NCBI RefSeq assembly: GCF_004570865.1
Contig: NZ_SPQS01000004.1
Span: 124,001 to 188,000, forward strand
DNA from: Bradyrhizobium frederickii
GTDB taxonomy: Bacteria; Pseudomonadota; Alphaproteobacteria; Rhizobiales; Xanthobacteraceae
Reading direction: 5' to 3'
Length of the DNA stretch: 64,000 nt
Below the pieces are notes generated by a model. That model made no database searches and was not told the origin of the DNA. It worked only from the letters and a program-made list of their open reading frames with translations. Shown here piece after piece: positions 34,720-42,983 of this stretch. The translations under genes and the position numbers were made by a program. Each line of letters opens with the position of its first letter. Positions within the stretch are counted from its first letter, which is position 1.

Positions 34720-35643
34720 ATGACTTCAGTGGCCAATACTTCCGGTGCCATGCCGGCATCGGTCGATGCGATGCTCGAACTCCTGACCTCGCGCGGCTAT
34801 CTCGCCGAGCGATCGCTGGCGACGGTGACGTACCTTTCGCTGCGGATGGGTCGGCCGCTGTTCCTGGAAGGCGAAGCCGGCGTCGGCAAGACCGAAATCG
34901 CCAAGGTGCTCTCGGCGGCCCTGGGGCGGAAGCTGATCCGTCTGCAATGCTACGAAGGCCTCGACGTCTCCTCGGCGGTCTACGAGTGGAACAGCGCGGC
35001 GCAGATGATCGCGATCCGGATGGCGGAAGCCGCCGGCGACACCGATCGCGACCAGCTCTCGAGCGATATCTTCGCCGACCGCTACATGATCAAGCGGCCG
35101 CTGCTCCAGGCACTGGAGCCCGACGTCGCCGGCCCGCCGGTGCTGCTGATCGACGAGCTCGACCGGGCCGACGAGGCATTCGAGGCTTACCTGCTCGAAA
35201 TCCTCAGCGACTTCCAGGTGACGATCCCGGAATTCGGCACCGTGAAGGCGCCACACCCGCCGATCGTCATCATCACCTCCAACCGTACCCGCGAGATTCA
35301 CGACGCGCTGAAGCGGCGCTGCCTCTATCACTGGGTGGACTATCCCGCCGCCGAGCGGGAGCTCGCGATCGTCAAGTCGCGCGTGCCCGGCATCTCCGCA
35401 AAGCTGTCGCAGCAGGTCGTGCGCTTCGTGCAGGCGCTGCGCAACCAGGACTTCTACAAGTCGCCGGGCGTTGCCGAGACCATCGACTGGGCCACCGCTT
35501 TGTCCGAGCTCGACGCCCGCTCGCTGACCCCGCAAGTGGTCGGCGACACGCTGGGCGCGCTGCTCAAATATCAGGACGACATCACCCGGATGCAGGGCGA
35601 TACCTTGCAGAAGGTGCTGAAGGACGCGACGAGCGAGAATTAG
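34720..35643 (+). CDS. coxD: MoxR-type AAA+ ATPase (CoxD)
   Basis: This 307-residue MoxR-family ATPase has Walker A GEAGVGKTE, Walker B VLLIDELDRAD and sensor-1 region ITSNRTREIHDALKRRCLY. CoxD proteins act with CoxE (a VWA protein) in maturation of the Cu-S-Mo centre of CO dehydrogenase, and related pairs serve other hydroxylases. The ATG at 34720 is 60 bp after coxM. A repeat element separates it from coxE. Confidence 0.93.
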   Translation: MTSVANTSGAMPASVDAMLELLTSRGYLAERSLATVTYLSLRMGRPLFLEGEAGVGKTEIAKVLSAALGRKLIRLQCYEGLDVSSAVYEWNSAAQMIAIRMAEAAGDTDRDQLSSDIFADRYMIKRPLLQALEPDVAGPPVLLIDELDRADEAFEAYLLEILSDFQVTIPEFGTVKAPHPPIVIITSNRTREIHDALKRRCLYHWVDYPAAERELAIVKSRVPGISAKLSQQVVRFVQALRNQDFYKSPGVAETIDWATALSELDARSLTPQVVGDTLGALLKYQDDITRMQGDTLQKVLKDATSEN

Positions 35644-35662
35644 CCCCGCGTGAAATTGAGCT

Positions 35663-35772
35663 CGTCATTCCGGGGCGCGACGAAGTCGCGAGCCCGGAAT
35701 CCATCGGGCCGCAGGGATTGCGGGTAAATGGATTCCGGACTCGCGCCCAAGAGGGCGCGCCCCGGAATGACG
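35663..35772. repeat. Intergenic inverted repeat, 'attccggggc' family
   Basis: CGTCATTCCGGGGCGCG at the left and GCGCGCCCCGGAATGACG at the right form the outer arms, and the AGCCCGGAATCCAT / ATGGATTCCGGACT segments form the inner ones. It sits between coxD and coxE inside the operon. Confidence 0.8.
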
Positions 35773-35789
35773 GCTGAGAGTGTGGACCC

Positions 35790-36992
35790 ATGGCCATCAA
35801 CCACCTTGCCCCGGAGCAAACCGAGCAATTCGCCGACAACATCGTCGGCTTCGCCCGCGCGCTGCGCGCCGCGGGCATGCCGGTGGGGCCGGGTGCTATC
35901 ATCGATGCCATGAGCGCGCTGCAGGTGATCGAGATCGGCAACCGCGCCGACGTCTTCACCACGCTGGAGGCGATCTTCGTCAAGCGCCATGAGCATGCGC
36001 TGATCTTCAGCCAGGCCTTCAACCTGTTCTTCCGCGCCTCCGAGGAGTGGAAGCACATGCTGGATTCGGTGCCGCTGCCGGACGAGGCCAAGAAGAAGCC
36101 GAAAGCCGGCTCACGCCGCGTGCAGGAGGCGATGTCGCAGCCGCGCATGACGGAGACGCCGCAGCACCAGGAGCAGGATCTGCGCCTGTCGGTCTCCGAC
36201 AAGGAAATCCTTCAGAAGAAGGATTTTGCGCAAATGAGCGCGGCGGAGATTGCCGAGGCGCTGCGCGCCGTCGATCGCATGCACCTGCCGCAGGCCGAGC
36301 TCTTGATGCGCCGCTACCTGCCCAATCCGCGCGGGCTTCGCCTCGACCTCCGCCGCACGCTGCGTGCATCCTTGCGCACCGGCGGCGACATCATCGACAT
36401 CCGTCGCCTGGGACGGATCGAGAAGCCGGCGCCGATCGTGGCGCTGCTCGATATTTCCGGCTCGATGAGCGAGTACACCCGCCTGTTCCTGCATTTCCTG
36501 CACGCCATCACCGATGCCCGCAAGCGCGTCTCGGTGTTCCTGTTCGGCACCCGTCTCACCAATGTCAGCCGTGCGCTGCGCCAGCGCGATCCCGACGAGG
36601 CGCTGGCGAGCTGCTCGGCTTCGGTCGAGGACTGGGCCGGCGGCACCCGGATCTCGGCCTCGCTGCACAACTTCAACAAATTGTGGGCGCGCCGCGTGCT
36701 GAGCCAGGGCGCCATCGTGCTGTTGATCTCCGACGGGCTGGAGCGGGAGGCCGATTCCAAGCTTGCCTTCGAGATGGACCGGCTGCACCGTTCCTGTCGG
36801 CGGCTGATCTGGCTCAACCCGCTCTTGCGGTTCGGTGGCTTCGAGGCCAAGGCGCAGGGCATCAAAATGATGCTCCCGCACGTTGACGAATTCCGTCCGG
36901 TACATAATTTGAGTTCGATCCAGGAGCTGATCACGACGCTCTCCGGGCCGCTGCCGCCGCATCACCGCAGCCTGATCCGCTCCGCAGCTTGA
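35790..36992 (+). CDS. coxE: VWA domain protein CoxE
   Basis: This 400-residue protein has a C-terminal von Willebrand A domain with the metal-ion-dependent adhesion site DISGSMSEY. The N-terminal part is helical and charged (SVSDKEILQKKDFAQMSAAE). CoxE works with the MoxR-type ATPase CoxD in post-translational assembly of the molybdenum active site. It is separated from coxD by a repeat element and followed after 10 bp by the XdhC-like genes. Confidence 0.92.
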   Translation: MAINHLAPEQTEQFADNIVGFARALRAAGMPVGPGAIIDAMSALQVIEIGNRADVFTTLEAIFVKRHEHALIFSQAFNLFFRASEEWKHMLDSVPLPDEAKKKPKAGSRRVQEAMSQPRMTETPQHQEQDLRLSVSDKEILQKKDFAQMSAAEIAEALRAVDRMHLPQAELLMRRYLPNPRGLRLDLRRTLRASLRTGGDIIDIRRLGRIEKPAPIVALLDISGSMSEYTRLFLHFLHAITDARKRVSVFLFGTRLTNVSRALRQRDPDEALASCSASVEDWAGGTRISASLHNFNKLWARRVLSQGAIVLLISDGLEREADSKLAFEMDRLHRSCRRLIWLNPLLRFGGFEAKAQGIKMMLPHVDEFRPVHNLSSIQELITTLSGPLPPHHRSLIRSAA

Positions 36993-37002
36993 GAGGCCAC
37001 CC

Positions 37003-37326
37003 ATGCTCGATCGCGACGAGGATATCCTGAAGGCGGCAGAGGACTGGCAGAAGGCCGGCCGTGGCGTCGCGCTGGCGACGGTCGTCGAAACCTGGGGCTC
37101 GGCGCCGCGCCCGGCGGGCTCGAGCCTCGTCATCAACGACGAGGGCACGTTCTTGGGCTCGGTCTCCGGCGGCTGCGTCGAGGGCGCCGTGGTCACCGAG
37201 GCCATGGATGTGATCCAGAGCGGCAAACCGAGGATGCTGGAGTTTGGCGTCGCCGACGAGACCGCCTGGAATGTCGGGCTGTCCTGCGGCGGAACCATCC
37301 GCGTCTTCGTCGAGAAGGTCGGCTAG
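37003..37326 (+). CDS. XdhC/CoxI-family N-terminal domain protein
   Basis: This 107-residue protein is equivalent to the N-terminal half of XdhC/CoxF. Motifs are ETWGSAPRPAGSSLV, GSVSGGCVEGAV and VGLSCGGTIRVFVE, which contain the conserved Cys residues proposed to bind or sulfurate the molybdenum cofactor. It stops where full-length XdhC would continue. The next gene, two bases later, encodes the C-terminal half. Confidence 0.9.
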   Translation: MLDRDEDILKAAEDWQKAGRGVALATVVETWGSAPRPAGSSLVINDEGTFLGSVSGGCVEGAVVTEAMDVIQSGKPRMLEFGVADETAWNVGLSCGGTIRVFVEKVG

Positions 37327-37328
37327 CC

Positions 37329-38030
37329 GTGAAGCTCGAGATCCTGCACGAACTCAATGCCGAGCGGGCCGCGCGCCGGCCGGCGATCCTGGTGACGGAC
37401 ACCGAGAGCGGCGAGCAGCGCCTGGTGAAGGCGAAGGATTTTGCCAGGGATCCGCTGTGCACCGAGCTGGAGAAGCAGCTTCGCATGGGCAAGAGCGCCA
37501 GTGTCGAGGCCGGCGGCAAGAAGCTGTTCCTCAACGTCTACGCGCCGACCGCAAAGCTCGTCATCGTCGGCGCGGTGCATATCAGCCAGGCCCTGGCGCC
37601 GCTGGCGCGCTCGCTCGGCTACGACGTCACGGTGGTCGATCCGCGCACCGCCTTTGCGAGCCCCGAGCGCTTCCCCGATATTCCGCTGGTGGCCGAATGG
37701 CCGGACACCGCGCTGCCGCCGCTCAATGTCGATGCCTACACCGCCTTCGTCGCGGTGACGCACGATCCCAAGATCGACGATCCCGCATTGCTGCATGCCT
37801 TCGAGCGCGGCTGCTTCTATATCGGCGCCCTCGGCTCGCGAAAGACGCACGCCAAGCGTGCCGACCGGCTGCGGGCGCAGGGCGCGAAGGAAAACGACAT
37901 CGCGCGGATCCACGCGCCCATCGGGCTTGCAATCGGTGCGGTCTCTCCGTCCGAGATCGCGGTCGCGATCATGGCGGAGATCACGGCTGTGCTCCGCCTG
38001 CCGCCCAAGGAAAAAGAAGAAGCGGCATGA
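37329..38030 (+). CDS. XdhC C-terminal Rossmann-domain protein
   Basis: This 233-residue protein contains the XdhC C-terminal NAD-like Rossmann region: KLVIVGAVHISQALAPLARS, VVDPRTAFASPERFP, and the ending IGALGSRKTHAKRADRL with IHAPIGLAIGA. The start is GTG at 37329, two bases after the previous stop, so the two halves are encoded separately but translated together. It takes part in delivery of the molybdenum cofactor to the hydroxylase. Its stop overlaps the next gene by four bases. Confidence 0.9.
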   Translation: MKLEILHELNAERAARRPAILVTDTESGEQRLVKAKDFARDPLCTELEKQLRMGKSASVEAGGKKLFLNVYAPTAKLVIVGAVHISQALAPLARSLGYDVTVVDPRTAFASPERFPDIPLVAEWPDTALPPLNVDAYTAFVAVTHDPKIDDPALLHAFERGCFYIGALGSRKTHAKRADRLRAQGAKENDIARIHAPIGLAIGAVSPSEIAVAIMAEITAVLRLPPKEKEEAA

Positions 38031-39631
38031 AATTTGGCCCGGCCAGTCCCCAGGATGCGATCGGCGGGGTGACCGTTCACACCCTGCGCCAGGGGCCGCT
38101 GGTGCTGAAGAAGGGCACGACGATCGGGCCCGCCGAGGTCGAGGCGCTGGAGCGCGCCGGCATCAAGGACATCGTCGTGGTGCGCATGGAGGCGGGCGAC
38201 GTCTCCGAGGACGTCGCGGCCGCCAGCATCGCGCTCGCCGTCGGCGGCGAGGGCATCCATGTCGAGCGCGCCTTCACCGGCCGCGCCAACCTGTTCGCCG
38301 CGCGTCCGGGCGTGCTGGTGATCGACCGCGCCGCGGTCGATCGCATCAACAATGTCGACGAGGCCATCACCTTTGCGACGCTCTCCCCCTACAAGCCGGT
38401 GGTCGAGGGCGAGATGGTCGGCACCGTCAAGATCATCCCGTTCGGCGTCGCGGGAAGCTTGCGCGATGCCGCGGTGAAGGCGGCGGGCAAGGACGTGCTG
38501 AAGATCGCGCCTTACGTGATCCAGAGTGTCGGCGTGGTCTCGACCCTGCTGCCGGGCCTGTCCTCCAAGGTGATCGACAAGACGCTGCGCGTCACCGCCG
38601 AGCGGCTCGCGCCCGCTGGTGCCGGCATCATCGCCGAGCGGCGTGTCCAGCACGATGAACGCGAGCTGTCGGCCGCGATCAAGGAATTGCTGGGCCTCGG
38701 AGCCGAGCTGGTCATCGTGTTCGGGGCGTCCGCGATCGCCGATCGCCGCGATGTGATCCCCGCGGCCGTCACCGCGATCGGCGGCGAGATCGAGCATTTC
38801 GGCATGCCGGTCGACCCCGGCAATCTCTTGCTGATTGCGCGCGCCGGCGGCGTGCCGGTGCTGGGCGCGCCGGGCTGTGCGCGCTCGCCGGTCGAGAACG
38901 GGTTCGACTGGGTGTTGATGCGGCTCCTCGCCGGCATCAAGGTGACGCGCGCCGAGCTGATGGGCATGGGCGTCGGCGGCCTGTTGATGGAGATCGTCAC
39001 GCGCCCGCAGCCGCGCGCAAAACCCGAGACCGAGGGCAACAGCCAGGTCGCGGCCATTGTGCTCGCGGCGGGCCGTTCGACCCGTATGGGCGGCCCGAAC
39101 AAGCTGCTCGCCGAGCTCGACGGCAAGAAGCTGGTGCGCCTCGCGACCGAGCAGGCGCTGGCCTCGAAAGCATCCGAGGTGATCGTCGTCACGGGGCACC
39201 AGGCCGAGCTGGTCGAGCAGGCGCTGCAAGGCCTGACGGTGCGGTTCGTCCGCAATCCGGATTTCGCCGGCGGTATCGCCAGCTCGGTCAAGGCCGGCAT
39301 CGCCGCCGTGCCGGAGGCCTGCGGCGGCGCCGTGGTGTGCCTCGGCGACATGCCGCTGATCGATTCCGGCCTGATCGACCGTCTCATCGACAGCTTTGCG
39401 CCCGATCGCGGCAATCTCATCGTCGTGCCCGTCAGCGAAGGCCGCCGCGGCAATCCCGTGCTGTGGTCGCGCCGCTTCTTCAAGGAGCTGATGACGCTCG
39501 ACGGCGACGTCGGCGCGCGTCATCTGATCGCCAAGCACACCGAGGCGGTCGCCGAAGTACCCGTTGATGGCGAGAGCGCCTTCCTCGATATCGACACGCC
39601 GCAGGCGCTGGAAGCGGCAAGGGGCGGATGA
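38027..39631 (+). CDS. Molybdopterin-binding/MobA-like nucleotidyltransferase fusion
   Basis: This 534-residue fusion has an N-terminal MoeA-like/molybdopterin-binding region (about residues 1-325). It contains LVIVFGASAIADRRDVIP and FGMPVDPGNLLLIA. The C-terminal region (about 340-534) is a MobA-like NTP transferase with IVLAAGRSTRMGGPNKLLAE, and CLGDMPLI as the metal site. The latter domain is related to MocA, which makes molybdopterin cytosine dinucleotide, the cofactor used by CO dehydrogenase-type enzymes. The ATG at 38027 overlaps the preceding stop. It ends the cox cluster. Confidence 0.9.
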   Translation: MKFGPASPQDAIGGVTVHTLRQGPLVLKKGTTIGPAEVEALERAGIKDIVVVRMEAGDVSEDVAAASIALAVGGEGIHVERAFTGRANLFAARPGVLVIDRAAVDRINNVDEAITFATLSPYKPVVEGEMVGTVKIIPFGVAGSLRDAAVKAAGKDVLKIAPYVIQSVGVVSTLLPGLSSKVIDKTLRVTAERLAPAGAGIIAERRVQHDERELSAAIKELLGLGAELVIVFGASAIADRRDVIPAAVTAIGGEIEHFGMPVDPGNLLLIARAGGVPVLGAPGCARSPVENGFDWVLMRLLAGIKVTRAELMGMGVGGLLMEIVTRPQPRAKPETEGNSQVAAIVLAAGRSTRMGGPNKLLAELDGKKLVRLATEQALASKASEVIVVTGHQAELVEQALQGLTVRFVRNPDFAGGIASSVKAGIAAVPEACGGAVVCLGDMPLIDSGLIDRLIDSFAPDRGNLIVVPVSEGRRGNPVLWSRRFFKELMTLDGDVGARHLIAKHTEAVAEVPVDGESAFLDIDTPQALEAARGG

Positions 39632-39639
39632 CGCTGCCG

Positions 39640-39739
39640 TAGTGCCGTAGGGTGGGCAAAGGCGCTCGCGCGTGCCCACCATCTCTCGATTGCGACTAAA
39701 TTCGTGGGCACGCTTCGCTTTGCCCACCCTACGGCACTA
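39640..39739. repeat. Intergenic inverted repeat, 'gtagggtgggc' family
   Basis: Perfect 22-bp arms (39640-39661 and 39718-39739; TAGTGCCGTAGGGTGGGC at the left outer end) with GTGCCCAC / GTGGGCAC pairing inside. It lies at the end of the cox cluster, between convergent genes, and could also act as a bidirectional terminator-like hairpin. Confidence 0.85.
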
Positions 39740-39759
39740 TGCTCACGCTCGGGGCTCGC

Positions 39760-40254
39760 CTACTTCTTGGTGTTCGAGAGCTTCTCGACCCCGCCGGCCT
39801 TCAGCTCGACGCCGCCCTTGGTGAGCTGAGCCTTGTTGCCGCTGCTGAAGGTGAACGTATCGGCGCCCGCACTGATGCCGTTCCATGCGACGGCTTCGCC
39901 GAGAGACAGATACCACAGTCCCTGAAAGCCGGTTGCGGAGTTGAGCTGTCCGGTCCAGACCGTGGTCGAACCGCAGCCGAGAAAATTCACCGAGAAGCTG
40001 ATCGCAGTGCCTGTATTGCCGTAGGCCAGCCAACCCGTGACGGGCAGCGGTTTGCCCTCATCGCAACTATTCGCCGCGTTGTTGGTGTAGGTCCCCGTGA
40101 TCGCGCCCGAGCTCTGGTCGAAGTTGCTGATGGCCAGGGTTGAGCCATATTGGTTGGTCCAGGTCCAGTTCACTGCCTGCGCATGCGCGGATGGAAGTCC
40201 GATCAGACTGGCCGACGCGATCATTCCCAGCAGCATCGTCTTGATTGGACGCAT
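39760..40254 (-). CDS. Bradavidin-like biotin-binding protein
   Basis: This 164-residue secreted avidin-family protein has a signal peptide (residues 1-25, ending SAHA) before QAVNWTWTNQYGSTLAISNF. The mature beta-barrel region is very close to bradavidin of Bradyrhizobium as I remember it: ITGTYTNNAANSCDEGKP, GWLAYGNTGTAISFSVNFLG, and TVWTGQLNSATGFQGLWYLS with the biotin-pocket tryptophans. The C-terminus VEKLSNTKK corresponds to the bradavidin tail that folds into neighbouring biotin sites. It binds biotin tightly, and its biological role (for example starving competitors) is not established. The ATG at 40254 has AAGGAG six bases upstream. Confidence 0.93.
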   Translation of the reverse strand: MRPIKTMLLGMIASASLIGLPSAHAQAVNWTWTNQYGSTLAISNFDQSSGAITGTYTNNAANSCDEGKPLPVTGWLAYGNTGTAISFSVNFLGCGSTTVWTGQLNSATGFQGLWYLSLGEAVAWNGISAGADTFTFSSGNKAQLTKGGVELKAGGVEKLSNTKK

Positions 40255-40302
40255 TGTCGTCTCCTTGGCCCGTTTGCAGCTCCACGACCTTAAATAACGC
40301 GA

Positions 40303-40331
40303 TTGAAAAATACAACTATAAAGTGTATAAC
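40303..40331 (+). promoter_or_regulatory. Sigma-70 promoter of DUF4189 gene
   Basis: TTGAAA (40303-40308) and TATAAC (40326-40331) are exactly 17 bp apart in an AT-rich patch unlike the surrounding DNA. It would give a leader of about 97 nt before the ATG at 40435. The same patch must contain the divergent bradavidin promoter. Confidence 0.65.
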
Positions 40332-40434
40332 TGGCATCACTAGTCCGGCATCGCTTTTCAACCACCCGTTCACCAAGTGGAAACGACCCGGGCTTAGAGT
40401 CGCCTCTACCTGCCTTGGGGGGAGGGGATTTTCC

Positions 40435-40824
40435 ATGGCTTCGAACGTCGTCGCGCGCCGTTGCGCGATGTTTTGCTTTGTCTTGTCAGTTGCCGTCACC
40501 GGCGCCCGCTATATCAGTGAAGCCCGTGCCGCCGGTGCGTTTGCGGTCGGCAAATGCGGCGCTTATGGCCAGGCCTTCGATTATGGTCACGAGCATGAAG
40601 CGCGCGCCGCGGCGCAGAAGCAGTGCAAGGGCGATTGCACCACCGTGACGATGAAGCACGCCTGCGCGGCCATGTCGGTCGATCTCGCCAACCCCTGCGG
40701 CGCCTATGGCTATGCCGTCAAGCCGAAGATATCGGCTTCGCTCAACGCCGCCACGCGCGAATGCTACAAATACGGCGGCAAGGAATGCGTGATCCGCGCC
40801 TGGGCTTGCGACGCCAAGGGTTGA
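40435..40824 (+). CDS. Secreted DUF4189-like cysteine-rich protein
   Basis: This 129-residue protein has a signal peptide (residues 1-31, ending EARA) and two similar cysteine-containing segments: GKCGAYGQAFDYGHEHEARA with CKGDCTTVTMKHACAAM, and NPCGAYGYAVKPK with CYKYGGKECVIRAWACD. This GAYGYA plus paired-Cys pattern matches DUF4189 domains. It is probably disulfide-bonded in the periplasm or outside the cell. GGGGGGAGG precedes the ATG at 40435. It is divergent from bradavidin and may be co-regulated with it. Confidence 0.8.
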   Translation: MASNVVARRCAMFCFVLSVAVTGARYISEARAAGAFAVGKCGAYGQAFDYGHEHEARAAAQKQCKGDCTTVTMKHACAAMSVDLANPCGAYGYAVKPKISASLNAATRECYKYGGKECVIRAWACDAKG

Positions 40825-40842
40825 TTCCACCCGTCTCTCTTG

Positions 40843-40966
40843 CTGTCATTCCGGGGCGATGAATCACATCGAACCCAGAAGCCATAGCCAGCATCGTGAG
40901 TATGGATTCTCAGATGCGCAATTGCGCATCAGAGCTCGCGCCAAGTGGCGCGCCCCGGAATGACAG
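40843..40966. repeat. Intergenic inverted repeat, 'attccggggc' family
   Basis: Outer arms CTGTCATTCCGGGGCG (from 40843) and CGCCCCGGAATGACAG (to 40966) pair perfectly. The interior differs from other copies and contains its own ATGCGCAATTGCGCAT palindrome. Confidence 0.8.
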
Positions 40967-40978
40967 TCGAGGAATTGC

Positions 40979-41389
40979 ATGCAGTTCGACACCAAGATCG
41001 CAGTCGTGATCCGCACCGATCTTCAGGTCTGGCAGAAGCTCAACGTCGCCGCCTTCCTCACCAGCGGCATCGCCGCCGCTTTTCCCGAATGCATCGGCGA
41101 AGCCTACGAAGACGCCTCGGGCACGAAATATCATGCGCTGATCGGTCAGCCGATCCTGATCTATGGCGCCGACGGTCCGGCGTTGTCGCGCGCGCTGGAT
41201 CGTGCGCTCACGCGCAACGTCAAGGCGGCGGTCTATACCGAGGACATGTTCAGCACCACGCATGATGCCGCCAACCGCGAGGCGGTGAGGGCAGTGGCGC
41301 GCAACGATCTCAATCTCGTCGGCATCGCCATGCGCGCCGAGCGCAAGGTGATCGACAAGATCCTCGACGGCCTCAAGTTCCATAGTTGA
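40979..41389 (+). CDS. DUF2000-like protein
   Basis: This 136-residue protein matches DUF2000, a domain with a peptidyl-tRNA hydrolase II-like fold. KIAVVIRTDLQVWQKLNVAAFL at the N-terminus and IYGADGPALSRALDRALTR, LVGIAMRAERKVIDKILDGL later are typical. The biochemical function is unknown. The ATG at 40979 sits directly after a repeat element, GAGGAATTGC being the likely ribosome site. It appears to be a single-gene unit. Confidence 0.8.
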   Translation: MQFDTKIAVVIRTDLQVWQKLNVAAFLTSGIAAAFPECIGEAYEDASGTKYHALIGQPILIYGADGPALSRALDRALTRNVKAAVYTEDMFSTTHDAANREAVRAVARNDLNLVGIAMRAERKVIDKILDGLKFHS

Positions 41390-41459
41390 CACGTCGACAT
41401 TTCGCCCAGCGTCATCGTTGTGTCATGATGGGGCTGGTCTTGCGTAAACTTTGTGCTGT

Positions 41460-41473
41460 TTGACCCCCGTCAA
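41460..41473. promoter_or_regulatory. FixK/FNR-type box upstream of alcohol dehydrogenase
   Basis: TTGACCCCCGTCAA is a 14-bp match to TTG(A/C)-N6-(T/G)CAA, the box for FixK/FNR-family activators in Bradyrhizobium, with symmetric TTTGAC / GTCAAA half sites. Its centre at 41466.5 is 30 bp upstream of a -10-like TAGTCT (41495-41500). This puts it near -40.5 of a start at about 41507, the standard activating position. Confidence 0.65.
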
Positions 41474-41527
41474 AGGGAGCAGGTGTGGCATCGCTAGTCT
41501 GCTTCACAACGCGCAAAGGAGCAGCAG

Positions 41528-42553
41528 ATGCCGACCATGAAAGCCGCAATCGTCAAGCAATTCGGCAAGCCATTGGTGATCGAGGACGTGCCGGTGCCGC
41601 AGCCCGGTCCCGGCGAGGTTCTGGTCAAGGTGAAGGCCTGCGGCGTCTGCCATACCGATCTGCATGCGGCCTCCGGGGACTGGCCCGTGAAACCGGTTCC
41701 GCCCTTCATTCCCGGCCACGAGGCGGCCGGCATCGTCGCCGCGCTCGGGCCCGGTGTAAAGAATCTGAAGGTGGGAGATGCCGTCGGCGTCGCCTGGCTG
41801 CACGATGCCTGCATGGCCTGCGAATATTGCGAGACCGGCTGGGAGACCCTGTGCGAGCACCAGCACAACACCGGCTACAGCGTCAACGGCGGCTTCGCCG
41901 AATATGTCATCGCCTCGGCAGCCTTCGCCGCAAAGCTGCCGGCGACGGTCGATTTCGCTGCCATCGCGCCGATCCTGTGCGCCGGCGTCACCACTTACAA
42001 GGGCTTGAAGGAAACGGAGGCCAGGCCCGGCGAGTGGGTGGTGATCTCAGGCGTCGGCGGGCTTGGTCATGTCGCGATCCAGTACGCCAAGGCAATGGGG
42101 CTCAAGGTCGCTGCCGTCGACATCGCCGAGGACAAGCTCGCGTTGGCGCGCGAAACCGGCGCCGATCTCGCGGTCAATGCGCTCGCGGATGGCGCGGTGG
42201 AAAAGGTGCTGACGGCAACCGGCGGCGGGGCTCACGGCGTGCTGGTGACGGCGGTCTCGACCGCCGCGTTCGGCCAGGCGCTGAAGATGGTGCGCCGGAA
42301 GGGCACCGTCAGTCTCGTCGGCCTGCCGCCGGGCGAATTCCCGACGCCGATCTTCGACGTCGTGCTCAAGCGCATCACGGTGCGCGGCTCGATCGTCGGC
42401 ACGCGGCGCGACCTCGAGGAAGCCATCGCATTCGCAGCGGAAGGCAAGGTGAAGGCCGAGGTGACCAAGGTGCCGCTTGCGCAAATCAACGACGTCTTCG
42501 AGCGTATGAAGGCCGGCAAGATCGACGGCCGCATGGTGCTGGATTTCGGCTAG
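41528..42553 (+). CDS. adhP: Zinc-dependent alcohol dehydrogenase AdhP
   Basis: This 341-residue medium-chain dehydrogenase oxidises primary alcohols or reduces aldehydes with NAD. Catalytic zinc ligands are Cys41 (ACGVCHTD) and His64-Glu65 (PGHEAAG). The structural zinc site is Cys95, Cys98, Cys101 and Cys109. [12 protein letters not shown] is the dinucleotide-binding motif. AAAGGAG lies six bases before the ATG at 41528. A FixK/FNR-type box upstream suggests induction under low oxygen. Confidence 0.95.
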   Translation: MPTMKAAIVKQFGKPLVIEDVPVPQPGPGEVLVKVKACGVCHTDLHAASGDWPVKPVPPFIPGHEAAGIVAALGPGVKNLKVGDAVGVAWLHDACMACEYCETGWETLCEHQHNTGYSVNGGFAEYVIASAAFAAKLPATVDFAAIAPILCAGVTTYKGLKETEARPGEWVVISGVGGLGHVAIQYAKAMGLKVAAVDIAEDKLALARETGADLAVNALADGAVEKVLTATGGGAHGVLVTAVSTAAFGQALKMVRRKGTVSLVGLPPGEFPTPIFDVVLKRITVRGSIVGTRRDLEEAIAFAAEGKVKAEVTKVPLAQINDVFERMKAGKIDGRMVLDFG

Positions 42554-42557
42554 CGCC

Positions 42558-42971
42558 TCATCCGGGCGGCATGCCTGCGAACTTCAGCAGGCTGGGGTCG
42601 ATCTGATCCCAGTCATGGCCGCGCGCCGCGAAAGTGATCGCCTGCGGCTTGTAGCGGGCGGGCTCGTCGAGGCTTGCGGCGCGGATCGTGAAGACGTCGG
42701 GCTGCGCCGCGAAGGTCATATACACGGCCACGCCGCATTGCGTGCAGAATCCCCGCGTCTTCACGTTGCCGCTGTCGGCGACCATGTCCCAATGCCTGGC
42801 CTCGCCAGTGACCGTGACGCCGGCCCGCGCGAACGTCGCGTACGAGCCATGGCCGCTGCCGCTTTCCCGCTGACAGTCCCGGCACTGACAATGATTGCTG
42901 AACAGGGGCTCACCCAGAATCGAATAGCGGATCGCGCCGCAGGCGCAGCCGCCGGTATAGGGCTTGTCCAT
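42558..42971 (-). CDS. GFA family protein
   Basis: This 137-residue zinc-binding protein of the glutathione-dependent formaldehyde-activating (Gfa-like) family has the conserved cysteines in GGCACGAIRYSI, NHCQCRDCQRESGSGHG and RGFCTQCGVAVY. Most family members have not been shown to act on formaldehyde, so the activity is unassigned. It lies 12 bp downstream of the SRPBCC gene on the same strand, making a three-gene unit with arsR. It is convergent with adhP. Confidence 0.88.
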   Translation of the reverse strand: MDKPYTGGCACGAIRYSILGEPLFSNHCQCRDCQRESGSGHGSYATFARAGVTVTGEARHWDMVADSGNVKTRGFCTQCGVAVYMTFAAQPDVFTIRAASLDEPARYKPQAITFAARGHDWDQIDPSLLKFAGMPPG

Positions 42972-42983
42972 GGTGATGCGTCC

